Origin: Apteryx mantelli
Lineage: Eukaryota; Chordata; Aves; Apterygiformes; Apterygidae
DNA length: 64,000 nt
Assembly: GCF_036417845.1 (NCBI RefSeq)
Contig: NC_089980.1
Span: 51,024,501-51,088,500 of the forward strand
Direction: 5' to 3'
Shown: piece by piece, positions 1-14,100 of the stretch
Layout: each line of letters begins with the position of its first letter
Position numbering within the stretch: position 1 is the first letter of the stretch
Notes under the pieces: generated by a model
The model's input: only the letters and a program-made list of their open reading frames with translations
Told to the model about the DNA's origin: nothing
Database searches by the model: none
Position numbers and translations under genes: made by a program

Positions 1-2372
1 AAGAGATGAGAAGGGTACACTACAGATAGAGGTTTTAAATACACTAGTTGATAAGAACTTTCCTGATCCCTTCCTTCAAAGGAAAGTGACAGGAATGGTG
101 AGTACGTGACAGCCTCGGAGCCAACTCCATTCTTTTAACAACGTTGTTTCATTGATTTGAGCATTACTGGAAAAATACATCTGACAATTTAGCTAGAAAA
201 CTATCGGTAACCCTGCAAATGCAGGAGCCTCAGACAGTAAAATTGACTCTCTGCAGCTCATGCATCAGGACTCTGTTGGGAGGCATCTCCGCATGTCCTG
301 CATGCTGCAGAAGGGGTCCCCTCCCGTCCTGTACTTCTGAGGCAACCCTGAAACCTGACAGTGCATTTCTATACTCCTGCCAGCACAGTGCCCTGGTTTT
401 CAAGGAGGCTAGAAACCAATGGATCTGTGGTGCAGATCTGCTCCACAGGCTTATGGCCTTTCTCCTTTTTCAGCTCCCAGAGGAAGCTAGATCTATGCTG
501 AATTTACCTGAATTTATTCAGAAGAGACAGGTTTTATACTGCTGAGACATAACCTTTTGTAACAATGATTACATCAGTCATGAAATCAGTTATCACAAGC
601 ATTATCCATTAGTGCTCCTGTCCTTTGCATAACTGCAGTATTAGAGGATGTTGTGTCCTGCTAAAATACCTCACAGCAACAGCTAAGTGAAGTGTATATT
701 CAAGCACTGTATTGTGCTAAACAATCCAGAAAGATCAGTCTTTAATAATACACTTACCCTTGGCTTATATAAACAGCCTTCAGCTCAAGAACAAAATTTG
801 ACTGTATAGCATTCAGAGGTAAAAGGAACAAAAAAAAAATCTAATAGTGATGATGGAAGATTTCAGGAACTTCTATTTGACCCACATATACCGGCTTAGT
901 TTGAAAATATTGGTTGTTAGATATTATGAATCTCTTTCAAGGAGTAAAAGGCATCTGCAGAAACTCAGCCTGTGCTGGAACTTGCACGTCTGTTCTAGAC
1001 AGAAAAGCAGTGTCAAGGCTGATGAAGTAGAAAGCATGGTGTGGAGTTTGGGAGGCAGGGAATTGGGAGGTCCAGTTTGGGATGCTGAGGCAGATAGGGG
1101 ATGGGAGCATAAAATGAGGTTTGTGGTTTGGGGGACTGAAGGTGTGAAGAAAGAGGAGAAGGAGTAGAGGTATTCTTTCTCCTGTGCTTGAAACACAAGG
1201 CTGGAAAGTGCTGGTGCCTTTATGTTTGGCAATACAAACATTCAGTAATTTCATCAAGAATAGTATCCATTGCTGCCAATGTGCTTTGGAAAGTCTCTTC
1301 TGTAAAATCGAAGAACAGTGTATCCAGCTGTTAGAAGAAAAGATTTTGAAAAATCAAGACCCAAAAATTTGACAAAATATTTTGGAAGGTACCACAAAGT
1401 GGAAGCCAGAAAAGCAATTGGCTAGTTTTTTCAGATGGTGGTGAATAGAACAGCAATGGAAGAAGTGATAAACAGTATAGAGCTTTTGGTATCTGTCTTT
1501 GCAGAAAATTAGAGAAAATATGTTCTTTTCAGGTAAGAAAAGTATAAATTAATACCTTAATGGAAAAGGCTCAAGAATATAAAGCAGAGCAACAGTTTTG
1601 GAGGCCTACATGGTGTGGACAGAAGGGCAGAGCACTGAAGCATCTGAGAATTATATGAATCCTGAGCAGCAAAACGTATGTACTAGGTTGAAACTAGAAG
1701 ACAAATGGACAGCTTGCACAATACAACTTGCATTAATGGTATTCTATGGCATTAATGTAAACTGTACTGAGAAGTAATGTAGCCTATTTCACTGCAGTTA
1801 AGGAGCCCATACAATACAACACTGATTTTTTGACTCTCATGAAGGGAAAGAGGAGGAGGAGGAGTTAGGCTGAAACTGAGAAGAGTCCCAGATGGCAGGG
1901 ATGACTGTTCTGCTGTTATTAAAGGTTGAGAGCTAGCTGCCCCTTTCGAATTGGACTGGTACTTCCACATGCCTTCCCTCCGTGGCAGCAATAACAGGGT
2001 CAAAAGTGGGAGTAGATGCAGCTGTTTAAATTGCAATAGCTCATCTGCCTTTCTTCTGACAAAGGCAAATAGAGCAGCCTTTCATTCCCAATTGTCTGAC
2101 ACCAGAGGCCACTTTGCTCACTGCTTTGACCTGGCGCTGCATGTAATTTATCCAACCAAAGCTGAACATTATGAATGCTTCCTCTTTCTCTCTCATTTAC
2201 CAGGTTAGTATTGAAGAATTACGTGTATTGAATTAAAGCTGAACGGGAAATGAAACTGATTTTCACTACGAATCAGAATGCAGGTTATTAGCTACAGATT
2301 CAATATCAAATTCTTCCTCCGATCTGGCTCTTCTATCAGTCGCATTTCACTGTTTTTTTCAATAGTGTTTGA

Positions 2373-2386
2373 GCTCCCTCTTGTGG
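2373..2386 (-). promoter_or_regulatory. Possible CTCF-like site
   Basis: Read on the minus strand, these 14 bases match the commonly cited CTCF core (CCACCAGGGGGCGC) at 11 positions. The differences are A for C in the middle and A for G or C in the G-run. A weaker relative of the same motif occurs at 20675-20688. A match this short is expected by chance in 64 kb at moderate frequency, so this is only a candidate. Confidence 0.2.
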
Positions 2387-5139
2387 CTAGTTCTGCCCCC
2401 AAAGCCTACTGACAGGAGAGCATGGTTTCATAAAAGCCTTTTTTCATTACACATTTCTGCTGCATGTGGGAAGATTCGCTGTTTCATGTCTGATTGTATT
2501 TTATTTATATTGCACATACTTCTGTGTTTGACAAATTATGGGATAATATATATATGGAATTATATAGGAAATCTAGCAACTATTACTGTTATAATTCCAG
2601 GAGCTTATGTGCATATTCTGGAAAATACATCCAGACAGAATGTTGGTTTATATAGATATATAGCTATGCTGCTGGAGCAGTGTATGAGAGTACTTCTAAA
2701 TCCATTTTCTGAGTTGTTGAAACTTTCTCCAACTGAAGGTAAAATTCCATGTGGTACTTCTCAAAGCAGTTTGAGGTCTGCTGCGAGGAAGAAAAAAATT
2801 GGATATACACCAATTAGCCATACTAGTTTTTCACTAGTCTTTCTTTGTACATAATTGAGCCTGAGGCCAGGATATTCTGTAAAATTACTAAACTCTGTTT
2901 AATAGGCCTGTTATGTAACTGAAGTGACACTTGTTGCCATCTTCTTCTTCATGTTCACAAAATTTCTGTTACTTTAGCAAGCTTCCAGGGTAGATAAAAT
3001 TGAATTCTGTTTCTATGATGAATGGATTTCAGACCAGAAATGAGAAAGTACTCTTCATCTTTACATATGCCATTGTCTTCACGGCTTATCTAAATGACTA
3101 GCAGCAATACACACTCACTACACTGGGCCTTTTGTTTGGCTTGCTCTGCTAGTGTGAGTTGGGTACTGAGTACATGGGGTAGGCCATGACTGATATCATG
3201 AACTGTATCTATGCTAATTCCATTTGCAGTTATCTTTTTCTAAGGCCTGCTGAAAGCTCCAGAAAGAGGCACTTACTTACAAAATCAGGCAACATTTTCC
3301 TTCCATATGCCAGATATGCAGTAAATACACTGCCTAGATAATAAAACCTGTTTCATTACAGTTTCAGTAATACATATCTGACAGTTGGGTCTGAGGAGAG
3401 CTTAAAGTATGTTTCATGGGCTGCTGAATCTGAATTCTGATTATCCTCCATGGGGTAAAATTTAGAGGAGGTTTCTGTCCACTTCTGAGCTCTCTTTCAG
3501 CACTGAGTTCATATTGTCTTTTGGTTAGACAGTGTTGGGACAGTATCTACATATCCTGCATCATGACACACAACACCATTCTACACCTCTGATTCCCATG
3601 GCAGCTTCTGTTAATCATAACTCAACCATTTGTACAGATAGTTGGCAAATAAATGTTTTCTGTGAACTACTTAGAAAACAATGAAAATGACTGTACAAAT
3701 CATGGAAATATGTTTATTTTACAGTTTTCCAGTTGTCTGAAAGCTTGTATATGAGGGGATAGTAGGACGGGAGAGGGATATGAAAAAGGAGAAAAGAGAA
3801 GGCAAAGAAAGATAGAGAAAAGCATTCTTTCCTTTACATAAATACTAGAATAAAGCCTGACATGTTTCTTCTAGTGTGATGAGAAGGTGGTAGCCATATG
3901 ACTAGTACATATTTAGGATGTTTGGAGTGTAAAATAGCATCTAAAAATGCTCAGTAAATAAATAGTTCCACTAATATAGCTATTTATGGCTACACAAAAT
4001 AGTCCAACTCATGAATTTTAGATGTGTTTAAAATTTTAACTAAAAGCTTAGATATAACTGTCTTCCTCCTGGACTGATGCTACTTCCATTAAAGTTAATA
4101 GCATGTCTGGTTTCCAGAGAATTGCTATGAATTGTACTGACAGTTGGGAACAATTGCTTCAATAACTGTATTGAAACAGCTTATTGGTACCGATGTTACC
4201 ATAATGTGTGATAGAATAATATTCATATTTACTCTGAGTTTTCTCTAACTATGTTTTAAACATCCAGATCAGCGTACTGTTGTAAAAGACACTTGGCTTT
4301 TAAAAGGAATTTGAGTGAACAGATGCTGCCAATTTCCAAGGTGAAGTGAGAAATCAGTAATTAGAAATGGACATATTGCTGCTTCCAGTGGGTAGAATCT
4401 TTCCCAGGAACAGTATGTCCCAAGTTTTACCTTTTAAACACCATCTCCTAATGACTGGTCCTTGAGACTTTACAAAGAAGAATATAAATGCTCTTATCTT
4501 TCTCAGAAAGATAATGAACAACAACAAAAATTGTATTCTAACATTTCAAATATAGGAAGAGTCAGTAACAATTTCTTCCTTTATATACTCACTTATTCTT
4601 TTTTGGAATTGAATTTTTAGACTAACAAGGCATTATTTTTTTCTGACTGAAGGTCCTTCTGTGTTCCTATTTTTCTATTATTCAACCAGTCAGAATATTC
4701 TCTAGAAAATAATGAACTCTTGACAAACAAAAAAACTCAAATAAATGAATTCTGGTGAGTAAAGAGGGAAGCACTACATATGTGAGATCTCTACCTTATT
4801 TTAAGGAGGCATGTGAAGATAGCCATCAACTTGGCAGTGGGGAAGGGGACTGAACTGAGATCTACAGAAAGTTTAGAGAGTGATGTAGTGAGACAGCACT
4901 GGTAAGTACTTTAAATCCAGTGTATCCATGTATTCATTTTGCACATAATTCACATTTATGTCCAAATATAAGGAATTCATTGGTCCTAAGAATATGTCAG
5001 TTTTCTTTTCTGGAAACAGCTTGAGAGGTACATCAATTAAATAGCAAGAACCTTTTTATCTGAATAAGGTGTCACCCTGCAGAAGGAGCCATTGGGTTAT
5101 CAAGCCGAACATAACTATGGTATTTTTATTGTTGAACTT

Positions 5140-5190
5140 TGGCTTTTTTTGTGTTTTTTTGTGTTTTTGTGTTTTTTTCTTTTGTATAGT
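5140..5190. repeat. T/GT low-complexity run
   Basis: Runs of five to seven T separated by single G or GTG units form a degenerate (T5-7 GTG)n tract on the plus strand. It is ordinary low-complexity DNA with slippage potential and no coding capacity. Confidence 0.8.
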
Positions 5191-8100
5191 GAACTTGCAC
5201 AAATGCTTATGGTTTTAGTTTTCTGTTGACTTTGCTACATTTTGCAGAAGCCCATCTCTTAAACCGTATGTCCTTTCTAAGGATGGCAATTTCATGCTTA
5301 CTGCTTTCTCTGCAGTGAAACAGGATAGGAAAAGAGGTCCATCCTACCAGAGTTGGTACTCAGTTCCAAAGTACCAAGGACAATACTTAATCTGTGTAAG
5401 ATGCAGTGGATCTCACAAGGTACAAACTGCTCAGACATCAGAACTGGGTGTACAGTGATCCGTGCAAATGAGAGCAGCATTCTGCTGTGAAAGAGGAAAT
5501 GAGAATCGAGTTACTTTCATGGGAAAGAAGGCACTTACCACCAGGGACAGTCTGTTGTAACATGCAGAAAGACAAGCAGGTTTTCACTTACAGAATTTTA
5601 TTTGTTGCTGTTTCTGGTTTTAATTATACTTTACTATTGTATTAGTGTGTATTTTGTACATTGCTAGACTTCCCCAAAACTGGAGAGCTGCTACCCTGCT
5701 GATTCTTTGCCAATCTGCTGAGGTGACTGTGCCCGCCATTGTCTCGGAGGTTGGCTGTAGATACCTGCTGAATTGTGATTATATCAGACTGACAATTCCT
5801 CTTGGAAAATTAATGCTGTTCCATTTATATTATATTTTGATTCAATTGGAAGAGATAAATCTATTCTAAGATGTTTTTAATTGCAAATAGAGCTTTGAGA
5901 GATATTTTAGGCTAGAGCATCATACTGCTTGTAAGTGAACATCCCACCTCTCACTGTCAGTTAAGGTAGTTACTCTGCTTTCTTCATTAGTAAATGTATC
6001 ACCAAATTAGGAACTCCACTCATTTCAGAACAGTATAAGTCTGAAGAAGACATTGAGTAATTTTCACTTTACCCATTGAAGCCCACTTCCTAGTTGTCCA
6101 TGAAACCTTTCCCTTGTTTCTGGAGCCATTTAGCAACCTTGAGCAGCATGTATCTGTGATCTGCAGGACTTCATGTGTTATTACAGAGGGTCACAGTATC
6201 TTTTGTGGTGTCAGTGTGAGTCCAAGGAGAGCCTCAATTCTTTCACAGGTCCAGACATTAGATGCTTTAGTCTATTGTAACTTTATTTTGCCCAGAAAAC
6301 TATTTCCTATGCTTGCTGGCTTATCCTTGCCATTCTTTCCCAGTCTTCCTAAAGTCTTCTTGCCACATCCTTTTTGAAATAGCTCTCCACTAGCTCTTCT
6401 ACACTCCAGTTTAGATAATATTGGAGAGCTGTCTCTCTGTTGCATTCTTCTCTCCTACAGGAGAGGGGAGCATGTTTATGTTCCACTGTTTTTTCCCCAA
6501 CAGGTTGTATTTTCAGCCCAAAGTTTTCAAATGTGGCTAAAGTTTGGCCTAGTCATAATAAGACTTATTAGCTGATAGCATCTTCCCCACCAACAGTATC
6601 CCAAATCTGTCTTGCTTAAAATTAAGGACATATTGTTAATATTTTCCCAAGCTGTAGTATATTCATTGGAGTTCTGGAAAGTGTGCTGGGAGAGAAGAAA
6701 ATATCAGTAGGATGGGGAGACCAGGAAGCAGTATCCCTGCTGCAAATTATTCTCTTTATTCCCCTCCCATCCTGCAAAACACACACTTCTCCTGCCTCCT
6801 TTTCTCTACTAGGTCACTTTCTGCCCCAGTTAAAATTAATAATTCATAAAGGCTAAGTAAACCTTGTTCCACATCTTTGATGGATTCAATACAGTACATA
6901 CTCCTTGTACTATACTCCAATTCACTGTGAAAACATGGACATCTTTCACAACAAATTCACACTCCTATAAAACTCCATGATAGCACTCTGGTTGTTTTTT
7001 TGTTTTGTTTTGTTGTTTTTCCTCAGTCCTCATATGTTTCTTTAGCTCAGAGACATCTCATTGCTATTGTTAGTGGCCTTGGACAAAATATCCCCAAACA
7101 AGGTAAGTCTGTTTGTCTTGGAGACTTCCATATGTGTCCGTTAATGACAGTCCTTTCTACTGCATGTCTGGAAGTCCTGAAGATACAGAAATATTCTTCT
7201 GACAGATCTGCCAAGTAGAAGCAAATTGTAACATTCCCTGACTTGTATGATCTCACATTAGTGTTCAGGCAAACATACTTAGTATGGACAATGTCAGTCC
7301 ATTGCTGTCCAGGAGGCCTACAGCAAGAATCTGCAAAGCTCTGATGATACTTAGTTCTCACCTGAGGCTTCAGGTATTGACCATCTACATAGCATTCTTG
7401 TAAAGCAGCAAGATTACTAAACAGAAGTATTGGCTCACTTCCTCTCTACAATGTACTCCTTAAAAAAGCCTAATCCTCTGTAAAATAACGTCCTCTGTAA
7501 TATCAGCACAACACACAGGTATTTCCTCAGTTGCAGCCATGGTCCCTGTGGTACAGCTACTGTCAAAGACTGCCCTGGTGTTTGTAGTTGTTAGCAGGTT
7601 TCAGAGCTTTCTCTGAAGAGGCTAGAAGGGAACCTCATGACTTTTGCCAAGTAAACCAGTCACCCTCTCTACAGATTGGGCACTAGCAATCTCAGACTTG
7701 ATTCGTAGGCACATTTTGCAGTATGTTACATAAAGGTGGTTTAGTATCATGCCTGTAGCCTGACTGTCCAAAATGCACTGACCAAGTACTGAGTTCAGGT
7801 TTTGCACTGATTTCTATAGACTCTTCTCTGGTCTCTCCCAGGCAAATGGGTAGATACAGGTGGTATAGCTATAGATGGCATTCATACTACGTTTCCCACC
7901 GTATTTATCTTCTCATCATACCATAGGTATTGCAGGATGAAGTGATGAACTGCTTTTGCTTGGTCTTTATTCTTTTCTGCCATTGGTAATCTCAGTGCAA
8001 GTGTATTTATAAATCTATCTATCTGCACTATTATCAATAGTCAATCACTTGCCAATTCAGACAATTCAGGTTGCTGAATGAATGGTCATCCTCTTTTCTG

Positions 8101-11100
8101 ACCTAGAAGGTTATAGCTAGAATTTTTAACATTGCACTAAAATATGGACAGAGTGAAACTGGAGGTAAGGTTTATCTTCACCAAAGCCATAGGACTGATT
8201 GGAAGGAGCCAACTGGCTGGCCAGGTAATGCCCAGACAAACCAGAGCTCCACAATCACTGCAGGGGGAAGATGTAGCAGGCATGAGACAGAATCAGAGTC
8301 TTTGGCAAAGGAGGTTCAGGTAGACATTGCAGCATTGGTGCGGGTTGCCAAGAGCAGAATCACCAAGACCTGGGCTTATGAAGCTGAGTGGGGCTGAGGA
8401 GCCAAGGGGACAGCTTTTTGTTCAAGAGTAGACTGTGAACAAGGGGTCAGTGCAGCTGGGTCTGAACAAGGCAGACAAATGGTCTGAAACACTGGCTAGA
8501 GAGTGTGAAAACCAGCATCTAACTGACCCCTAGGGATGGACAGTCCAGAGCAAGTGTTAGCTGGAAGAGGCCTGTTTCTGTGCTGTTTTACGGGGCTGCT
8601 CACAGAAAGCAAGAGGGTATCACTAAAGATACAGGTTCCAACACTGGTGCACAGGAGCTCCATGGTTACTAATCTGGATTAATTTGTGGCCAGCAATGTC
8701 CATGGGGTTACAATGTGGTCCTATGGCCTTTGGACCTCATAACAATTTGAAATGTCAGAGTGAAGTGGGCCTATCTATCCTCAGTTCCTTCACCAAAATC
8801 AAGAACCATAACTATGGGATTACCTGAAGATGGGGAATGAGAATAAATTGGGGGCCTATCTCAACACTGTACCTCAAAGACACTGTTCCATAAAGTGGGT
8901 AACAATGTTTTTCTATCTCCAGGTAACTGGTTGCTTAGATCTTATACCCCATGGCCAACAAGTTACTGCCTAGTTAGTGCTGAGAAATCAGGGGTTGCTG
9001 CTAGAATGGGCATTCACTTTTCCAGCCTCGCCTGAGTTATGTTGCTGAGTGAACAGGCTCATCCCTACAGAGTTGTCTAACACATTTCTGAAACAGGAAT
9101 GCTTCTTCAAACAGCAGCTGAGGCTGCCATGGCCATCATTAAGCCATTGATAGCCATGTGTGCGCATGGACCTACCCTAACTAACTTTTAATAGGATATT
9201 TCATGATTTTTGGAGTCTAGAGAGTTATTCAGCTCATCTTGAAGCAGATTTATGCATCTGATCAAATGACAAGTTCTCTGGTTCCCTCTGTCTGTATCAA
9301 CTGAGAACTGTATTGACTGTGATCCCTGCTCATCACAACTGCCTGGCCTGAAGTTGCTGCTCTACAAGGTCTCCTGTTGGACCTACATCAAATTTATCAT
9401 CCACCTGTGGATGTCTTTAATACTCTAGGGCATCTCAGATGGCAGTAGACACCTATGCGGGTGTAAAAGTATGGAGGTCTAGACCTCCACTGACTACAGC
9501 GGAAGCTGTTGTCAGATAATAAAACATTTAGTTCACACATAGATATCTACATTTTATATACTCAAATAGAGATTTCTGAATCTGGATGTGAATCTTCCCC
9601 CTCTTGGTTCTTAAGCAGAAAGACTCTGTCACTTTGCTTTGTAAGTCAGTCAGGCTGAGGATTCTTGTTTCCTTCCCCTTTCTCTCTTCCTTCGTTATCT
9701 CTTCCTTTCCCTCTTGATCGGAATACTCTGAACTTTTTCTGGACTGCTTAGTTCCATGGCAGCTAATCACCTAACATTCAGGCTGTCAGATGTAATAATG
9801 CTTTATCCAGATGCATGATATGGCCCAATTCTTTATGATTATGTCAGATGACTGGCAGCTTGAGGCAAACTGTTGTCTGGAGCGTGCTCTGTGTATCATG
9901 ATCATTGCTAATTTCTCATAAAAGAGTTTGACACTAATGAACACAATTCCACTAAACAGCATGATCTTCTTGGAATCATGCTTTCTGACTGAAAAGCATT
10001 CTATTGAAATATTTTTGGCTAGTGCTACTTGAGAGGAATGAGGCAAAGAAAGGTCTTTCAGTCTTTTCTATAAATAAAAAGTGCCTGTCTTTAAACATAT
10101 TTATGTCATCCTAAGTCTGTAAGGGTTTTTGTCATTTCAAAGTGAGCAGCTGCTGAAGTATTATGGGCTTGATCCAGAGACAGTTAATGCTACTATAAAA
10201 GCAGCAGAAGAGATAGAGTGAAACTGTTGAAAATATTAGCTCTGAAAGCCATGTTCTAAGATATATCACTTTCCTTAGGAACAGATCATTAGTCTGAAAA
10301 AGACAACTTTGACTTCTGAAAAAGGAGTGAGGCACTGTCAATTGACAAACTTACTATTCCTGAGAATCTTTCAGTCCAATGCTGTCTGTTCCTTCAGACT
10401 TTTAGCAGTGACCTGAATATAAAATAGTTTTCAACTTGTTTTTATCAGTTCATTGGTGACCAGTGGCAAGGAGAAGCAAAATGCTGCCAAATCAAGATAG
10501 CAGGGATTTGCATACATTTGGCATTCTGGGGAAACTGACTGCATGAGATGCAAGGCAAAAGGGACTCCAGCATAAAACTTTTCCAACAGAATCTACCTTG
10601 AGATCTGAAACAGTGGACATCTTCATATGGATCCTCCATCACCATACTGCCCGATCACCCCCAAATCATCCTCACATTTCTCTGCAGTAGGACAGTATCA
10701 TCCAAGTAACCAAGGTACAAAAAGGTCACACAGGAAAGTCTGCAGCTGCAGAAGGAATGTTTTCCTGTAGGTTAGTGCTCTCTGGTCTCTCTTACTCTTG
10801 GAAAGACAACCCTTCCAACAGAGATTTGAACGGCTTTTCCTGCCTGGGAAGAAGATATATTTACTGCTGCTAACAAGGAAGGAGAAGAAAGCAGTTCCTG
10901 CGCAGAGAGTCACAGGAGGGTGATTTTTCTGGTGGTGAAAGTAATTGTCTTTCATTAAATAATCTGCAATCCCAACCTTCAGCACTGCTTTTCTTAGCAG
11001 CTATTTTGGGAGTCAAGAACATTTGAAAGTTACATTTAATTCTAGTGTCTAATTATTTTTTTAATCTTCATTTTAAAAGGCCATTGAAATAAAGGTCACA

Positions 11101-14100
11101 AAATGCCAACTGTAAATTTCCCAGGTCACTGCCTTTCATTGGCTGTTGCTAGAATGAGTAAAAATGTTATGACAGTAATATGGATTAAGTATCCCCAAAT
11201 ATGTTTTTACTCCTACTATCCTGGTAAACATGAACCTCATAGGGCATAATGATTTTGTAGACATTTTCTGTAGCTTAGTGTGATCACTGAGTTGATAAAA
11301 AAATCCTTTTAACAGTAATAGCAATGCTAGACATTTCTTTTTATCAGCTAATGACTTAGTTTCAGGGGACACTGGCAAACATAGTGGCTGTCTTTTTCCA
11401 TAGTGAAGCACAAAATAAGTCATTATTAGAAGTTTAATCCTTTAAAATTCTGAACAGATAAGAGCTAGCTTTGTCTCTCCTGGAGACAGACATTCCCTTA
11501 ATTTTGTGAAAACAGAGCACAGAGTCTGAGTGCCTTCCCAGCTCATAGTCTTAGTCAGACTTCATCATTTGTCAGGTTTCCCTACAGTCATTCTTGCACT
11601 TGGCCATCTGTATTATACTGCACCTCTAACAGCAGTAAAATGGGGAAAATTATTAGCAAGATGACAAATTTAAGTTGTCTGGGGCTGAACTTTTTGTTTT
11701 GTGTTCATGATGTGCCTCTCCTGGCCAGTAGTGACCCTAACCATATGACAGCTTACATTACGAACCTTGATGTCTCATGTGGGAAGGAACAGTGTTTGCA
11801 CTCTCATAATCTTCTATGCAAGAATTCCAGATGGAGCAAATTTTGGTGCATGGAGTCATAGCTCCAAATGGACAAAATGGATAATCACAGACATTCTTCA
11901 GATGCTCTAGAAGTGACTTTGGATAATAAAACATCATGTCATGCTGCAAGGACATGAACTTCACTGTGAAAAGCCTTGTGGGCAATGCTAGGAGCAATGC
12001 TTCAGCCCACGCAGGGTGGATATGCAAGTAAGTGTGTAATTAACTAAGGAAGTAAGTGTAGTTTGAAGCTATGTGTTGTAGACACTTGGATGAAACACAA
12101 CACAGAGAAAAGAGGATGAGAGAGCAAAATCTCACTGTAGCTGTAAGGAAGGTTTTGGCCTGGACAAAGCCATTGATTGGCAGTGAGTTAGGAGGCATCA
12201 GGGCTGTAGCTAGGGCAGGGCAAAAGGGACATTACAATGAAGGTGCAACCCAGAAATTGGGGAGAAAGGTCTATGGCAGAGATCTGGACAGAAGGTGCAC
12301 AGGAAACTTAAAGAATTTGGCAGGAATCTGATATCTGTAGAAAGAACTGTCTTTTTCTCAGGCAATCCCCCTGAAAGATAGGACAGCTACTTATAGTGTA
12401 GCTCTTCTGCTGATGAAATACAGAAACAGTATTTCAGAGGCTGATATTCCAGAGATGTGACTCAAAAAACCTGAAATCTCTACCAAAAAGAGATAAGAAA
12501 CTCTATTTAACATGGGCTGAATGACAATTAGTTGTTACAATTGAGTTTGCTCAGTCAGAGGAGAATAAATCTCAGAGGCCAGTTTGTTGATAACAGCAAT
12601 GCTTGCTCAGAGCAGACGAGGTTAAAGTCAGTGGGAGGTGGGGGTAGGCAGTGCTCTTTAGAGTTAAGAATAATTCTTTAACAACCGATATTGCCTTAAT
12701 TATCCGTGGTTTTTCTTCTTTTTTAAATCAATCTATACCATTCCTCCTCCCTTTCTTTGCATTGGGTTTGACAGCTGCTGTTGTTTATAGGAAGTGTTAA
12801 GAAAGAAGCTAGGCTATAGACCCAGTAGAGTTCCTCAAGGTCAGCTACTATGTAGCAGTTGTCTATAAACAGACAGCATTGTGCATAGGCTGTCAAGGTT
12901 CATGGCTTTTTCTTCTCAGCTACTGCCACTTTCTATTAAGGGTAACTGGGAGGTAAATCAAGGCCTTATCAAGCCACAGAATCAGAGCTTCACTTCTGCT
13001 ACTATCTTTGGTTTGCACAAGCACTGAAAAGCAGTTAGTATGAGTTTCAAACTAGTACATAAATATGCTGGGATATCACAAAGAAGCACCAGAATCAAGG
13101 GCAGAAAAATTACATCATGAACCGTGAAACCCACATATTTTGGAGCCACATATATTTCAGCTGAATGAAATTTGGAGATTTAAACACAACAGTAGCAACA
13201 AGAAGACCCAGTGAGAGACAGGTGTATGAAATACGGTGGGCTGGCTGTGACACTCTCAGTAGAACAAATTAAACTGAGATTAAACTCCTCAAAGCAATCT
13301 GTAACACCAAGCTCTGACCCAAGTTGGCATAATTTTGCATTAGCATTAAGGAGAATTAGGCTGCTCCCCAGCTGCCCTTTCCTGCTCCTTCTAGTGCTGA
13401 GCCAATCTGGGCACAGGACAACCCCAGGCCTAATTTTGATGCAACAATCTCACTTGAAAATGCTAAATTGCTGCCAGACTACGACGACACAGGAGACAGA
13501 AGAAAAACAGCAAGTGTCAACAGTTTTCCAGCTGTCATGGGCCATAAGCCTTCTCAGCAGGGTGTGTAATTCACCCACAAGGAAATGCAAAACTATCAAT
13601 GCTCCATGTTGGCTTCTGGCTTTGTACATGAACATTTTATTTCCTTTCCTTTCATGCTCATACTCCTTAGGCAGTAGTGAACCTGGCAATTTTTTTTTTC
13701 CTATCAAGAAATCAGCAGTTACGTGCACAGGCATCTTGGTCCTGTGGGGTTTCCTCTGAACAAAGTAATACATTTGCATGACTGGGCCTGCAGTATCTGA
13801 GATCTGAAGGAAGAGAGTTTTGGGGAAATAGACAAATGAACCTTGCATTTCCTTCTAGCCTGTTTCTTGCTCAATGAAGAGAGCAAATTGCTGTGAGCAA
13901 ATCTCCTCAGGCTGAATCAGAAACTTCTAGAAGTTAATGGGCTGGAGTGCAGAACCAGGGCCAGTCGTGTACACAGGCAAAATCAGCAGAGGACCTGCCA
14001 GGCTGAGAGAGGTGGTAGTTAAGCAGCCCTGCTAAGGTGTGCAGTGGTGCCCTGCTTCCTTTGTCTTCACCCAAATCTGGCATTGCAGGTTGTTATTTGT

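Noticed and set aside
3628-3700. 10-bp inverted repeat with 53-nt spacer as a terminal-inverted-repeat transposon
   Set aside because: It has no flanking target duplication and no further complementarity, so chance is adequate.
12663-12682. Near-palindrome resembling an HNF1-type site
   Set aside because: The half sites do not match the consensus spacing, and pairing needs a bulge.
13211-13848. Overlapping open frames of 182 (plus) and 132 (minus) codons
   Set aside because: They overlap on opposite strands, have random-looking composition and show no domain, splice context or known similarity.
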